Assembly (NCBI RefSeq): GCF_026626885.1
Contig: NZ_JAPNOA010000059.1
Coordinates: forward strand, 360,621-424,620
DNA length: 64,000 bases
Reading direction: 5' to 3'
Source of the DNA: Parathalassolituus penaei
GTDB taxonomy: Bacteria; Pseudomonadota; Gammaproteobacteria; Pseudomonadales; Oceanobacteraceae
Position numbers and translations under genes: made by a program. Below the pieces are notes generated by a model. It was not told where the DNA came from. It saw only the letters and a program-made list of their open reading frames with translations, and did no database searches. Positions 54,604-63,746 of this stretch are shown piece after piece; positions within the stretch are counted from its first letter, which is position 1; each line of letters opens with the position of its first letter.

Positions 54604-54643
54604 TCGCCAGATCCGATCGCGGTCCGGCCAGACGCCAAAAAGC

Positions 54644-54669
54644 AAAACGCCGGGCAAGCCCGGCGTTTT
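54644..54669. terminator. Bidirectional intrinsic terminator
   Basis: AAAACGCCGGGC-AA-GCCCGGCGTTTT, a perfect 12-bp stem including A- and T-tracts on both sides. It lies 24 bp past the stop of the leftward TRAP operon and also faces vanR read-through. Confidence 0.93.
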
Positions 54670-54693
54670 GTTGTGATTGCTCCTCGAAGAGTA

Positions 54694-56016
54694 TCAGCCG
54701 ATCAGGTGTACCAACGTCAGGGTCAACGCCGGGAACATCACCATCAGCACGACCCGGATGAAGTCGGACAGCAGGAACGGAATCACACCCTTGAAGCACT
54801 GGGTCAGGCTCAGGTCCTTGTCGAAGGACTGGATGATAAACACGTTCATACCAACCGGCGGAGTGATCAGACCAACTTCCACCACCACTAGCGCAATCAC
54901 ACCGAACCAGATACCCAGATCCGCTTCCGGAATACCGAAGTTCATGGCGGCGATTACCGGGAAATAAATCGGGATAGTCAGCAGGATCATCGCCAGACTG
55001 TCCATAAAACAGCCCAGAATCAGGTAACTGATCAACATGATGGTCAGTACCAGATACGGTGACAGCTCAGCACCCAGAATAAACTCCACTCCAACCGATG
55101 GCAGCTGGCTCATGGCGATAAACACGCTGAACAGGTCGGCGCCCAGGACGATGAAGAAGATCATCGCAGTGGAAATAGCAGTCTTGATCAGTGCGTCCTT
55201 GAATTCTCCCAGACGCAGTTTGCCGTGGGTAAACGCCAGTACTGCGGTCAGGAATACACCCACAGCCGCCGCTTCGTTCGGGGTAAAAATACCGCCGTAA
55301 ATACCACCCAGAACAATCAGGAAAATGGTGGTGATGTGCCACACATCCTTGGTGGATTTGAATTTCTGTTTCCAGCTGGTTTTTTCTCCAGCAGGACCAG
55401 CAGCCGGGTGCAGACGCACGTAAATCGCGATGGCGATCATGTAACCCAGTGCGGCCAGAATGCCTGGAACAAATGCTGCCAGGAACATCTTGGCAATGTT
55501 CTGCTCAGTCAGAACCGACAGGATGATCAGTACCATGGATGGTGGGATCAGAATACCCAGAGTACCACCCGCGGCCAGAGCACCGGCTGCCAGACCACCA
55601 TCGTATTTATGAGATTTCATTTCCGGCAGGGCAACCTTGCCCATGGTGGAAGCCGTGGCCAGAGACGAACCACAAATCGCACCAAATGCCGCACAACCTG
55701 CAATCGCTGCCATGGCCAGACCACCACGCAGTTCACCAATCCAGGTGTTACAGGTACGGAACAGTTCACGGGTAATACCAGCACGGGTGGCCAGCTCACC
55801 CATCAGGATAAACAGTGGCACAACGGCCAGGTCATCCGATGAAAACTTGGATACCGGTACCGAACCCATGTAGTTCAGAACCGAAGCAGGACCCGCCAGA
55901 ATGCCATAACCAACAGCACCACAGGCCATCATCGACAGCGCAATCGGCACGCGGAAACTCATCATGACCAGCAGTGCCACAATCATGACCATTGCCAGTT
56001 CGGTATTACTCATCAC
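54694..56016 (-). CDS. TRAP transporter large permease (DctM family)
   Basis: 440 residues, strongly hydrophobic. Motifs: PLFILMGELATRAGITRELF, AFGAICGSSLATASTMGKVA, AAGGTLGILIPPSMVLIILS, FTPNEAAAVGVFL and VGLITPPVGMNVFIIQSFDK. Its ATG overlaps the end of dctQ by 11 bp. It is last gene of a compact leftward dctPQM operon ending in a strong terminator. The divergent aromatic-acid CoA operon suggests a hydroxycinnamate or related substrate. Confidence 0.94.
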   Translation of the reverse strand: MMSNTELAMVMIVALLVMMSFRVPIALSMMACGAVGYGILAGPASVLNYMGSVPVSKFSSDDLAVVPLFILMGELATRAGITRELFRTCNTWIGELRGGLAMAAIAGCAAFGAICGSSLATASTMGKVALPEMKSHKYDGGLAAGALAAGGTLGILIPPSMVLIILSVLTEQNIAKMFLAAFVPGILAALGYMIAIAIYVRLHPAAGPAGEKTSWKQKFKSTKDVWHITTIFLIVLGGIYGGIFTPNEAAAVGVFLTAVLAFTHGKLRLGEFKDALIKTAISTAMIFFIVLGADLFSVFIAMSQLPSVGVEFILGAELSPYLVLTIMLISYLILGCFMDSLAMILLTIPIYFPVIAAMNFGIPEADLGIWFGVIALVVVEVGLITPPVGMNVFIIQSFDKDLSLTQCFKGVIPFLLSDFIRVVLMVMFPALTLTLVHLIG

Positions 56017-56527
56017 GGGCTCCGGTTACAAACGACAGAATATTTTCGATGGCACTGATGGCCACCACCACACTCGAAAACACACCTACGGCGTACACAA
56101 TCCACAGCGGCAGTTCGAGAATCATGCTTTGTTCCATGTAGTTGTGGGCATCCACACCACCCTCAAACAGGCGCCAGGCCATTACGGCAGAAGCAACCAG
56201 GAACAGCACATCACCAATCATGTCGAGGAAACCACGTTTGCACGGCGACAGATGGTTGGTAAATACGTCTACGATTACGTGACCTTTCTGACGGTGACAT
56301 TCCGGCAGAAACAGGAATACGGAAATCCCCAGACCGGCTTCCACCAATTCATAGTCACCAGGAATAGCCATATGGAACAAGGCACGTCCGGTAATACTGA
56401 CCACCGACATGGTGGCCAGTGCCAGCATGATCAGGCCGCCCGTCAGAGCCATCTGACGGGACAACCATGCTGAACCGCGACGCGCCTGCATCAGCCAGCC
56501 TGGCTGAGTCAGGGCAACGTTACTCAT
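56006..56527 (-). CDS. TRAP transporter small permease (DctQ family)
   Basis: 173 residues with four hydrophobic helices. Motifs: GRALFHMAIPGDYELVEAGL and CHRQKGHVIVDVFTNHLSP. It overlaps the receptor gene stop by 4 bp (ATGA) and the large permease gene by 11 bp, showing a translationally coupled dctPQM unit. Confidence 0.92.
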   Translation of the reverse strand: MSNVALTQPGWLMQARRGSAWLSRQMALTGGLIMLALATMSVVSITGRALFHMAIPGDYELVEAGLGISVFLFLPECHRQKGHVIVDVFTNHLSPCKRGFLDMIGDVLFLVASAVMAWRLFEGGVDAHNYMEQSMILELPLWIVYAVGVFSSVVVAISAIENILSFVTGARDE

Positions 56528-57588
56528 TTCGCTTCAACCACCTTCTGGTACTTGGCGATCAGTCCATTAGCCTTGTCGTACAGTGCCTGACCATTGGCAC
56601 CGTCTGCAGTGATGTCGGAAATCCAGGAATCGGTTACCGGCTGCATCAGCTTTTTCCAATTCGCGGTTTCTTCCGGAGTCAGGGTGTAGAAGCTGTTTTT
56701 CTCAGCGATAGCAGCGTCTTTACCAACCTGTTCAGCTTCGTCGAACAGCTGACCAATGTGCTGAGCCAGTTCCATACCGGAGTTGTCGTCGATCACTTTC
56801 TTCAGATCGGCAGGCAGCTTGTTGTAGGCATCCTTGTTCATGCTGAACAGGAAGAACTGGGCGTACAGACCGCGGTCACCCACGATTTCGGTGTTTTTGC
56901 CGGCCAGCTGATGCACTTTCATCGGCTTGACCACTTCATACGGCAGTACCGCTACGTCCAGAACACCCTTGGACAGGGCGCTTGGCATCTGGGTTACCGG
57001 CATAAAGACAGGGGAAGCACCCAGCATGGTAAAGGCTTCTGCCATCGCCTTGTTTGGCGCGCGCAGTTTCAGGCCTTCAACATCCTTGGCGGTACGGATT
57101 TCTTTTTCACGGGAGTGCAGTGAGCCAGGAGCATGGGTGTGAACAGCGAGGATTTTCACTTCACTCAGTTCGTCCTGCATTTCCTGCTCGGCGTATTCTT
57201 CAATCGCCATACTGGTCACTTCGGCAGATGCTGGCATGAATGGCAGCTCGAATACACCTGCTTTCGGGAAACGACCCGGAGTGTAACCACCTACGGTCCA
57301 AGTGATGTCGGCCACGCCAGTACGGGCCTGGTCAAACAGTTGTGGCGGGGTACCGCCGAGTTGCATGGCCGGGAATACATCAATCTTGATGCGGCCATTG
57401 GATTCTTCCATCACTTTCTTTGCCCATGGCTCCAGGAATTTCTGGTGGGCCATCGACATAGGAGGCAGGAAGTGATGCAGCTTGAATGTAAATTCAGGCT
57501 CGGCAGCGTTCACGTTGATAGCAGAAGTCATACCAGCAACGGAAAGCCCCAGGGCTACCAGCAAATGTTTGAATCTCATGTTGTGCAC
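56524..57588 (-). CDS. TRAP transporter substrate-binding protein (DctP family)
   Basis: 354 residues with a signal peptide (about 1-29, NVNA-AE). It has FKLHHFLPPMSMAHQKFLEP, AMQLGGTPPQLFDQARTG and the central EGLKLRAPNKAMAEAFTMLG, and is a paralogue of the orphan receptor at 49866-50921. It heads the leftward dctPQM operon and is divergent from the crotonase operon, with inverted repeats in the shared 648-bp promoter region. A hydroxycinnamate-type acid is the likely ligand by context. Confidence 0.92.
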   Translation of the reverse strand: MHNMRFKHLLVALGLSVAGMTSAINVNAAEPEFTFKLHHFLPPMSMAHQKFLEPWAKKVMEESNGRIKIDVFPAMQLGGTPPQLFDQARTGVADITWTVGGYTPGRFPKAGVFELPFMPASAEVTSMAIEEYAEQEMQDELSEVKILAVHTHAPGSLHSREKEIRTAKDVEGLKLRAPNKAMAEAFTMLGASPVFMPVTQMPSALSKGVLDVAVLPYEVVKPMKVHQLAGKNTEIVGDRGLYAQFFLFSMNKDAYNKLPADLKKVIDDNSGMELAQHIGQLFDEAEQVGKDAAIAEKNSFYTLTPEETANWKKLMQPVTDSWISDITADGANGQALYDKANGLIAKYQKVVEAK

Positions 57589-57669
57589 CTTGTTATTGTT
57601 ATAGGTTTATTACCCAGCGTGTTCTGGAGTCCGGGCTCACTATGACACGCAAAGCTATAGTTATCTGCC

Positions 57670-57694
57670 AAACTGTTGATGTCAACAACAGTTT
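57670..57694. promoter_or_regulatory. Inverted repeat AAACTGTTG-N7-CAACAGTTT
   Basis: Perfect 9-bp arms with a 7-bp spacer, 82 bp upstream of the dctP ATG. The size fits a dimeric regulator such as MarR or TetR. The flank reads CAGTTTAGTCAG, sharing AGTTTAGT with the second site. Confidence 0.6.
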
Positions 57695-58143
57695 AGTCAG
57701 CTACCATGCTCTCACCAGCAGCAGCAAGGTTTGCGGGGCTGCTGTGGTTTCGGGCCAAAAACTAACACCCTGCAGCATGTGGGTATAATTAAATCGAGAT
57801 AGACACTATTCATTTTTTGCATAGATTCATGCCATTTACCGAATCGATAGCAGCCCGCCATGCGGTCTCAGTCGCCAGTTTCTGATCACATAGTCCACTA
57901 TCGGCATTTTTCGGCCGAGTCAGCCATCGGTGTCCAACCCGCATGTAGCGGGCGTTCCGATGGTAGCTATAGCAAAAACCAATACACACATACCAAAACC
58001 TGAATAGATGGTTATACAAAAGGCTATCTATGATCAGACCTCGTTTATCCGGATGCTGTGGTCGGCCAGGTCATTCCTGAAATGCACATTGTTTACATGC
58101 ACAACAATTTTTGCGGCGAAGCGGGTTAGGCCTATTGCCAATT

Positions 58144-58158
58144 GTTTAGCAACTAAAC
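58144..58158. promoter_or_regulatory. Inverted repeat GTTTAG-CAA-CTAAAC
   Basis: Perfect 6-bp arms with a 3-bp spacer, 79 bp upstream of the crotonase ATG. On the minus strand it reads AGTTTAGTTGCTAAAC, sharing AGTTTAGT with the site at 57690. Confidence 0.55.
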
Positions 58159-58236
58159 TATATTGATTTCAAACAAAACTGACCGTCCAACCGGTACGGC
58201 TCGCATCAACAACAAGAACAACGCACAGAGGCTGCC

Positions 58237-58998
58237 ATGAGCAACTACCAGCACCTGACCTTTACTGTCGACAACAACATCGGTCACCTGACTCTGAACC
58301 GTCCGGAAAAGAAAAACGCCATCAACGACAAACTCTGTCTGGAAATCGAGCATGTGTTCACCAACCTGCCCGATGGCCTGAACGTGATTCTGTTCTCCGG
58401 TGCCGGCCCAGAGTTCTGCTCCGGTCTGGACCTGTCCGAACACACTGCCCGCGAACCATTCGAAGTGGTTCTGCACTCCCGCATGTGGCACCGCACCTTC
58501 AGCCACATCCAGAACAGCGGTATCCCGATTGTGGCCGCCATGCACGGCGCGGTCATCGGTGGCGGTCTGGAGCTGGCTATCTGTGCTCACGTTCGTGTGT
58601 CTGACGAATCCACTTTCTACCGCCTGCCAGAAGGCCGTCACGGCATCTTCGTAGGTGGTGGTGCTTCTGTACGGGTTGCCCGCACCATCGGCGCTGGCCG
58701 TATGACTGAAATGATGCTGACTGGCCGTACCCTGGATGCCTACGAGGGCGAACGTCTGGGTCTGGCTCACTACGTGGTGCCAAAAGGCGAATCCATGGCC
58801 AAGGCTCTGGAACTGGCCAAAACCATCGCCACCAACTCCCGCTTCTCCAACTGGGCGATGGCGACCGGTCTGAGCCGTATCGACAACATGTCCAGCGATG
58901 ACGGTCTGTACACCGAATCCTTGATCACCGGTATCACCCAGACCAGCGGCGAAGTGAAAGAGCGTATCGACGCCTTCCTGAACCGCAAGAAGAAGTAA
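58237..58998 (+). CDS. Enoyl-CoA hydratase/isomerase (crotonase) family protein
   Basis: 253 residues. Crotonase features: LNRPEKKNAIND, the oxyanion-hole LFSGAGPEFCSGLDL and the second backbone NH in HGAVIGGGLELA. It would hydrate an enoyl-CoA to a 3-hydroxyacyl-CoA. It lacks obvious resemblance to the longer hydroxycinnamoyl-CoA hydratase-lyase (Ech), so a beta-oxidative rather than aldol-cleavage role is favoured. First gene of a rightward operon; GAGG precedes the ATG. Codon use here is biased toward CTG, GGT and CGT, suggesting high expression. Confidence 0.9.
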   Translation: MSNYQHLTFTVDNNIGHLTLNRPEKKNAINDKLCLEIEHVFTNLPDGLNVILFSGAGPEFCSGLDLSEHTAREPFEVVLHSRMWHRTFSHIQNSGIPIVAAMHGAVIGGGLELAICAHVRVSDESTFYRLPEGRHGIFVGGGASVRVARTIGAGRMTEMMLTGRTLDAYEGERLGLAHYVVPKGESMAKALELAKTIATNSRFSNWAMATGLSRIDNMSSDDGLYTESLITGITQTSGEVKERIDAFLNRKKK

Positions 58999-59022
58999 TT
59001 CGGTACTCCTGGAGTAATCATC

Positions 59023-59790
59023 ATGCAGATCAACAACAAGCATTTTGTCGTGACAGGTGCCGGTTCCGGTATGGGAGCTGCCACCGCTCGCCGTCTGCTG
59101 TCCCAGGGCGCCCGTGTGACCCTCGCGGATATCAACGAAGCAGCAGGCAAGGCACTGGTTGAGGAACTGGGCGCCAATGCCCTGTTCTGCACCACTGACA
59201 TTACCAGCGAAGAATCCGTACAGGCCTGTGTTAACAGCGCCGTGGAAGCCTTCGGCCCGATTCACGGCCTGATCAACTGCGCCGGTATTCCGGGTGCAGA
59301 ACGGGTGATTGGCCGCGAAGGCCCACACCGTCTGGCGTCGTTTGAACGTGCTCTGAAGGTCAACCTGCTGGGCACGTTTAACGTGCTGCGTCTGGTTGCC
59401 GACAAGATGCAACACAACGAGCCGGAAGCTTCTGGTGAACGTGGTGTGATCATCAACACTGCATCGGTTGCCGCGTTTGATGGCCAGATTGGTCAGGCCG
59501 GTTACGCCGCCTCCAAAGCCGGTGTCTGCGCCATGACCCTGCCAATCGCCCGTGAACTGGCGCGTTTTGGTATCCGGGTGATGACCATTGCTCCGGGCCT
59601 GTTCCGCACTCCGATGATGGATGCTCTGCCACCGGAAGTTCAGCAGTCTCTGGGGGCTTCTGTGCCGTTCCCACCACGCCTGGGTGAGCCGGACGAATAC
59701 GCTCAGCTGGCGCAGCAAATCATCGAGAACTGCATGCTAAACGGCGAAACCATCCGTCTGGATGGCGCCATCCGTATGGCTGCGAAGTAA
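59023..59790 (+). CDS. Short-chain dehydrogenase, type II 3-hydroxyacyl-CoA dehydrogenase-like
   Basis: 255 residues. NAD-binding TGAGSGMG (11-18), structural NCAG, catalytic serine in INTASVAAF and YAASK. The sequence resembles the HSD10/3-hydroxy-2-methylacyl-CoA dehydrogenase group ([20 protein letters not shown] at the start and [19 protein letters not shown]). It would oxidise the 3-hydroxyacyl-CoA produced by the crotonase to 3-oxoacyl-CoA. It lies 24 bp after the crotonase gene and 11 bp before the acyl-CoA dehydrogenase gene. Confidence 0.9.
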   Translation: MQINNKHFVVTGAGSGMGAATARRLLSQGARVTLADINEAAGKALVEELGANALFCTTDITSEESVQACVNSAVEAFGPIHGLINCAGIPGAERVIGREGPHRLASFERALKVNLLGTFNVLRLVADKMQHNEPEASGERGVIINTASVAAFDGQIGQAGYAASKAGVCAMTLPIARELARFGIRVMTIAPGLFRTPMMDALPPEVQQSLGASVPFPPRLGEPDEYAQLAQQIIENCMLNGETIRLDGAIRMAAK

Positions 59791-59801
59791 GCGGAGGTCT
59801 T

Positions 59802-61586
59802 ATGAGCGAGTATCTGGCCCCCCTCAAGGACATGCTGTTTGCACTCGATGTAGTGCGTCAGCAGACCGGTATTGAACAGAACGAAACGCTGGCCGAATTC
59901 GACAGCAGTTTTGTTGCCGCTGTGCTGGAAGAAGCCGGCAAGTTTGCCCGTGGTGTACTGGCCCCACTGAATGCCGTGGGTGATGTACAGGGCTGTCGTT
60001 TTGACAACGGCAGCGTCACCACTCCGGATGGCTGGAAGAACGCGTTCGACCAGTTCAACGAGGGTGGCTGGATGGGTCTCGCCATGTCCGCCGATTTTGG
60101 TGGTCAGCAGCTGCCGAAGTTCATCGCCCAGCCGGTGAATGAAATGTGGCTGTCGGCCAACCTTGCGTTTGTGATGTTCCACGCGCTCAGTCAGGGCTGC
60201 AGTGAAATCCTGTCGCACTTCGGTACTGACGCCCAGAAAGCCCGTTATCTGGAAGCCATTGTCAGCGGTCGCTGGACCGTTGCCATGGCCCTGACCGAAC
60301 CCAATGCCGGTTCCGACCTCGCCGCCACCACCACCAAGGCGGTGCCACAAGGCGACGGTACTTACCGCATCAAGGGTCAGAAGATTTTTATCACCTACGG
60401 TGACCACGACCTGGCCGAGAACATCGTCCATCTGGTGTTGGCTCGCACTCCGGATGCACCGGCTGGCAGCCGTGGTATCTCCCTGTTTGCGGTACCGAAA
60501 TTCCGCATCGAGGAAGACGGCAGTATCGGTGCGTTCAACGACGTTGCCTGTACCGGCATTGAACACAAGATGGGTCTGCACGGCAGCCCGACCTGTTCCA
60601 TGAGTTACGGCGACAACGATGACTGTATCGGCGAGCTGATTGGTGAAGAGAACAAGGGCCTGATGGCCATGTTCGTGCTGATGAACGAAGCCCGTCTGAG
60701 CACCGGTATCCAGGGTGTGGGTATCGGTGAAATGAGTTACCAGCACAGCCTGCGTTACGCCACCGAACGTACCCAGGGCAGCCACTACAGTTCTGGCCAG
60801 CGGGTCAGCATTGTTGAGCACCCGGATGTGCAGCGCATGTTGCTGTCGATGCATTCACGCACCGTTGCACTGCGCGCCATCGGTTACCTGATTGCAGCCC
60901 TGATTGATCTGTCCGAACACAGCACCGACAAGGCCGAAGTCAAAGCCCTGCGCGATCGCGTGGCGCTGCTGACCCCGATCTTCAAGGCCTTCTCTACCGA
61001 AGAAGGCAACCGTATGGCTGGCACCTGTGTGCAAGTTTACGGCGGCATGGGCTTTGTCGAAGAAACCGGCGTTGCCCAGTTCATGCGTGATGCTCGCATT
61101 ATCACCATCTACGAAGGCACCACCGGTATTCAGGCGCGTGACCTGGTGTTCCGCAAGATTCTGGCCGACCAGGGCAATGCCCTCAACACCCTGCTTACCG
61201 ATGTTCGCAGCAGTGCTGAGCGTCTGGGCAGTCGTGATCAGGCCGCTCTGGCGGTAATGGCCGCACAGCTGACCAACGCCTGCCGGGCAACCAGCAGCCG
61301 CATCGAAGCCCTGCTGGGTGCCGGTGACGATCAGCAACTGCGTCTGCACGCCGGTTCCGTACCCCTGCTGGAAGCCCTTGGCACCCTGCTGTGTGGCTGG
61401 CAGCTGGCGGAAATCGCTGCTTACGCCAGCGACAAGATCGCCGCCAATGAAGACCCGGTGTATCACCAGAACCAGATTGCGCTCGCCCAGTTCTATTTTG
61501 CCCACCACCTGCCGGGCCTGTTTGCCCAGCTGGAGACCGTCGCCTGTGCCGACGCCGGTCTGGGCAGTTACCAGTTTGTGGAATAA
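59802..61586 (+). CDS. Acyl-CoA dehydrogenase of the long (about 590-residue) DmdC-like class
   Basis: 594 residues, longer than classical 380-residue enzymes and matching the class with a C-terminal extension that includes 3-methylmercaptopropionyl-CoA dehydrogenase. Motifs: MALTEPNAGSDLAATTTKAV, IKGQKIFITYGDHDLAENIV, GIEHKMGLHGSPTCSMSYGD, and QVYGGMGFVEETGVAQFMRD, then ITTIYEGTTGIQA-like text with the catalytic glutamate. It introduces an alpha-beta double bond into an acyl-CoA, passing electrons to ETF; etfB is encoded at the end of this run. Confidence 0.92.
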   Translation: MSEYLAPLKDMLFALDVVRQQTGIEQNETLAEFDSSFVAAVLEEAGKFARGVLAPLNAVGDVQGCRFDNGSVTTPDGWKNAFDQFNEGGWMGLAMSADFGGQQLPKFIAQPVNEMWLSANLAFVMFHALSQGCSEILSHFGTDAQKARYLEAIVSGRWTVAMALTEPNAGSDLAATTTKAVPQGDGTYRIKGQKIFITYGDHDLAENIVHLVLARTPDAPAGSRGISLFAVPKFRIEEDGSIGAFNDVACTGIEHKMGLHGSPTCSMSYGDNDDCIGELIGEENKGLMAMFVLMNEARLSTGIQGVGIGEMSYQHSLRYATERTQGSHYSSGQRVSIVEHPDVQRMLLSMHSRTVALRAIGYLIAALIDLSEHSTDKAEVKALRDRVALLTPIFKAFSTEEGNRMAGTCVQVYGGMGFVEETGVAQFMRDARIITIYEGTTGIQARDLVFRKILADQGNALNTLLTDVRSSAERLGSRDQAALAVMAAQLTNACRATSSRIEALLGAGDDQQLRLHAGSVPLLEALGTLLCGWQLAEIAAYASDKIAANEDPVYHQNQIALAQFYFAHHLPGLFAQLETVACADAGLGSYQFVE

Positions 61587-61755
61587 CCGGGGCCCGGCAC
61601 GGACCTCAACGCAGCAGTTTCTGGCGCGGCCCAGGTCGCGCCAACCATAACGACAACAAATACATAAACAGCGCTGTCACCGACGCCGAGGTGGCAGCCG
61701 GAAACCAGACAACCGTTCACACCATAACAACAAAGGTGGACGAAGGAGTTTTCAC

Positions 61756-63621
61756 ATGCTGGCCGATTTTCACCCGATCAACATCGCTAACCACCCGGTA
61801 GAAGTGATCAAACGTGCTGATGGCACCCAGATCATCCGTACGATTGATGCGCTCGGAGAATACCCGGAACGTATCACCGCCTGCCTCGAACAGTGGGCTG
61901 CCAAAACCCCGGATCGTGTTTGTGTGGCCCAGCGCCATGTCGACGGTCACTGGGTTGAACTGACTTACGCCGAAACCCTCAAGCAGGTTCGCGCCATTGC
62001 CCAATGGCTGCTGGACGTGCGTGTGGATGGCCAACCACTGGGCACCGAACGCCCGATTGCGATCCTGTCTGGCAACAGCACCGAACACCTGCTGGTTTCG
62101 CTGGCCGCCATGCACGTGGGTATTCCGTACTCACCGATTTCAGTGGCCTACTCCACCATTTCCACCGACTTCGGCAAGCTGCGTCATATCATCGACCTGC
62201 TGACTCCGGGTCTGGTATTTGCCGACAACCTCGGCCCGTTCTGTGATGCCATCAACGCGGTAGTCGCCAACAACGTGCCAGTGGTTGCCGTTGAAAGTGC
62301 CCACGCTCGCGAAGATATCAAGAACCCGTTCACCGACTTCAGCACCCTGCTGGCAACTGAAGCAACCGCTGCTGTTGAAGAAGCCGCAGCACGGGTAAAC
62401 GCTGATACCGTCGCCAAACTGCTGTTCACCTCCGGTTCTACCGGCATGCCAAAAGGCGTGATTAACACCCAGCAGATGCTGTGTGCCAACCAGGAAATGA
62501 TCAGCGGCTTCTATGCGTTTGTGAAAGAAAAACCACCGGTACTGATCGACTGGCTGCCGTGGAACCACACCTTCGGTGGCAACCAGAACGTCAACATGGT
62601 GATCTACAACGGTGGCTCCCTGTACATCGACCAGGGTAAACCGACTCCGAAAGCCATTCACACCACGCTGGCCAACCTGCGTGATGTGGCACCAACCATC
62701 TACTTCAACGTGCCGAAAGGTTACGAGCTGATGGTCCACGAGCTGAAGCAGAACCCGGACATTGCTACCAAATTCTTCAGTCAGCTGCAGATGATGTTCT
62801 TCGCCGGAGCTGGTCTGGCCCAACACGTCTGGGACGCGCTGGATGAACTGGCAATCCAGTACACCGGCAAAAAAGTGCCAATGATGACTGGCCTCGGTGC
62901 TACCGAAACCGGTCCGGCGGCGCTGTTCACTTCCGTGGAAGAAAGCGCCTCTGGTGTGGTTGGTCTGCCAACCCCGGGCACCGAGATCAAACTGATCCCG
63001 AATGCCGGCAAACTGGAAGTGCGTGTGCGTGGTCTGGCGATCACTCCGGGTTACTGGCGTGATGCTGAAAAAACCGCCAAAGCCTACGACGAAGAAGGTT
63101 TCTACTGTCTCGGTGACGCCCTGAAATATCTGGACGAAAGCCAGCCACAGCGCGGTTTCCGCTTTGACGGCCGGGTTTCCGAAGATTTCAAACTGGATAC
63201 CGGTACCTGGGTGTCCGTTGGTGGCCTGCGTCAATTCGTAATTCACCACTGTGCTCCTTACGTACAGGACCTGGTAGTTGCCGGTCGTGACCGCAGCTAC
63301 CTGAGTGTGATGGTATTCCCGGACATGGCACACCTGCGTCAGCTGGTACAGAACAACGCCCAGTACACCGATGCCGACATCTGCCGTCATCCGCACGTGC
63401 GTGAAGTGTTCGAACGCCTGATCAGCGAAATGGCCAGCGCCAGCACCGGTAGCTCCAACCTGATCAAACGTCTGGTGATCCTCGACCAGCCAGCCCGTCT
63501 GGATGCTCACGAGATCACTGACAAGGGTTCGATCAACCAGAACGCCGTGCTGACCAACCGTGCTGACATCGTGGAAGACCTCTACAGTGCCCAGCCGTCC
63601 GAACGTGTGATCAGCCTCTGA
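61756..63621 (+). CDS. fcs: AMP-forming acyl-CoA ligase, feruloyl-CoA synthase-like
   Basis: 621 residues. The adenylate-forming A3 motif is LFTSGSTGMPKGVINT; A5 is MMTGLGATETGP; the A8-like RFDGRVSEDFKLDTGTWVSV, typical of feruloyl-CoA synthases, follows. It would activate a hydroxycinnamate or arylpropanoate with ATP and CoA. It lies 170 bp after the acyl-CoA dehydrogenase gene and before etfB. Relation to VanAB nearby, which act on vanillate from ferulate, supports the name; another aromatic or arylaliphatic acid is possible. Confidence 0.85.
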   Translation: MLADFHPINIANHPVEVIKRADGTQIIRTIDALGEYPERITACLEQWAAKTPDRVCVAQRHVDGHWVELTYAETLKQVRAIAQWLLDVRVDGQPLGTERPIAILSGNSTEHLLVSLAAMHVGIPYSPISVAYSTISTDFGKLRHIIDLLTPGLVFADNLGPFCDAINAVVANNVPVVAVESAHAREDIKNPFTDFSTLLATEATAAVEEAAARVNADTVAKLLFTSGSTGMPKGVINTQQMLCANQEMISGFYAFVKEKPPVLIDWLPWNHTFGGNQNVNMVIYNGGSLYIDQGKPTPKAIHTTLANLRDVAPTIYFNVPKGYELMVHELKQNPDIATKFFSQLQMMFFAGAGLAQHVWDALDELAIQYTGKKVPMMTGLGATETGPAALFTSVEESASGVVGLPTPGTEIKLIPNAGKLEVRVRGLAITPGYWRDAEKTAKAYDEEGFYCLGDALKYLDESQPQRGFRFDGRVSEDFKLDTGTWVSVGGLRQFVIHHCAPYVQDLVVAGRDRSYLSVMVFPDMAHLRQLVQNNAQYTDADICRHPHVREVFERLISEMASASTGSSNLIKRLVILDQPARLDAHEITDKGSINQNAVLTNRADIVEDLYSAQPSERVISL

Positions 63622-63661
63622 TCCGCTCTGCTCTGTCCTTGCAATAGAGAGTGAGAGGACC

Positions 63662-63690
63662 CGGAAGCTGTGCCAGAGGTACAGCTTCCG
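63662..63690 (+). other. Hairpin between the ligase gene and etfB
   Basis: CGGAAGCTGT and ACAGCTTCCG form a perfect 10-bp stem with a 9-nt loop, 40 bp past the ligase stop codon. It has no T-tract. It may attenuate or protect the mRNA between the catabolic operon and etfB. Confidence 0.6.
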
Positions 63691-63746
63691 TTGCAGCGGA
63701 TCGGCATAACAAGAACAAGACCTGCAAAAAACAACAGAGCCACAAC

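Larger units (their letters stand above)
57589..58236. other. Divergent promoter region between TRAP and CoA-ester operons
   Basis: 648 bp without a credible gene; the one leftward frame of 69 codons (57810-58019) has unusual composition and no start signal. It contains two inverted repeats listed separately (57670 and 58144), each close to one of the two operons, and is AT-rich in places (57770-57830, 58130-58180). Confidence 0.75.

Noticed and set aside
57810..58019. Small leftward ORF of 69 codons in the divergent promoter region
   Set aside because: No ribosome-binding site, no family resemblance, and it overlaps the probable promoter area.
58153..59718. 521-codon antisense ORF opposite the crotonase and dehydrogenase genes
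   Set aside because: Both genes on the + strand have full family motifs; the antisense frame has none.
62140..63510. 456-codon antisense ORF opposite the CoA-ligase gene
   Set aside because: Shadow of a strongly supported gene with biased codon use.
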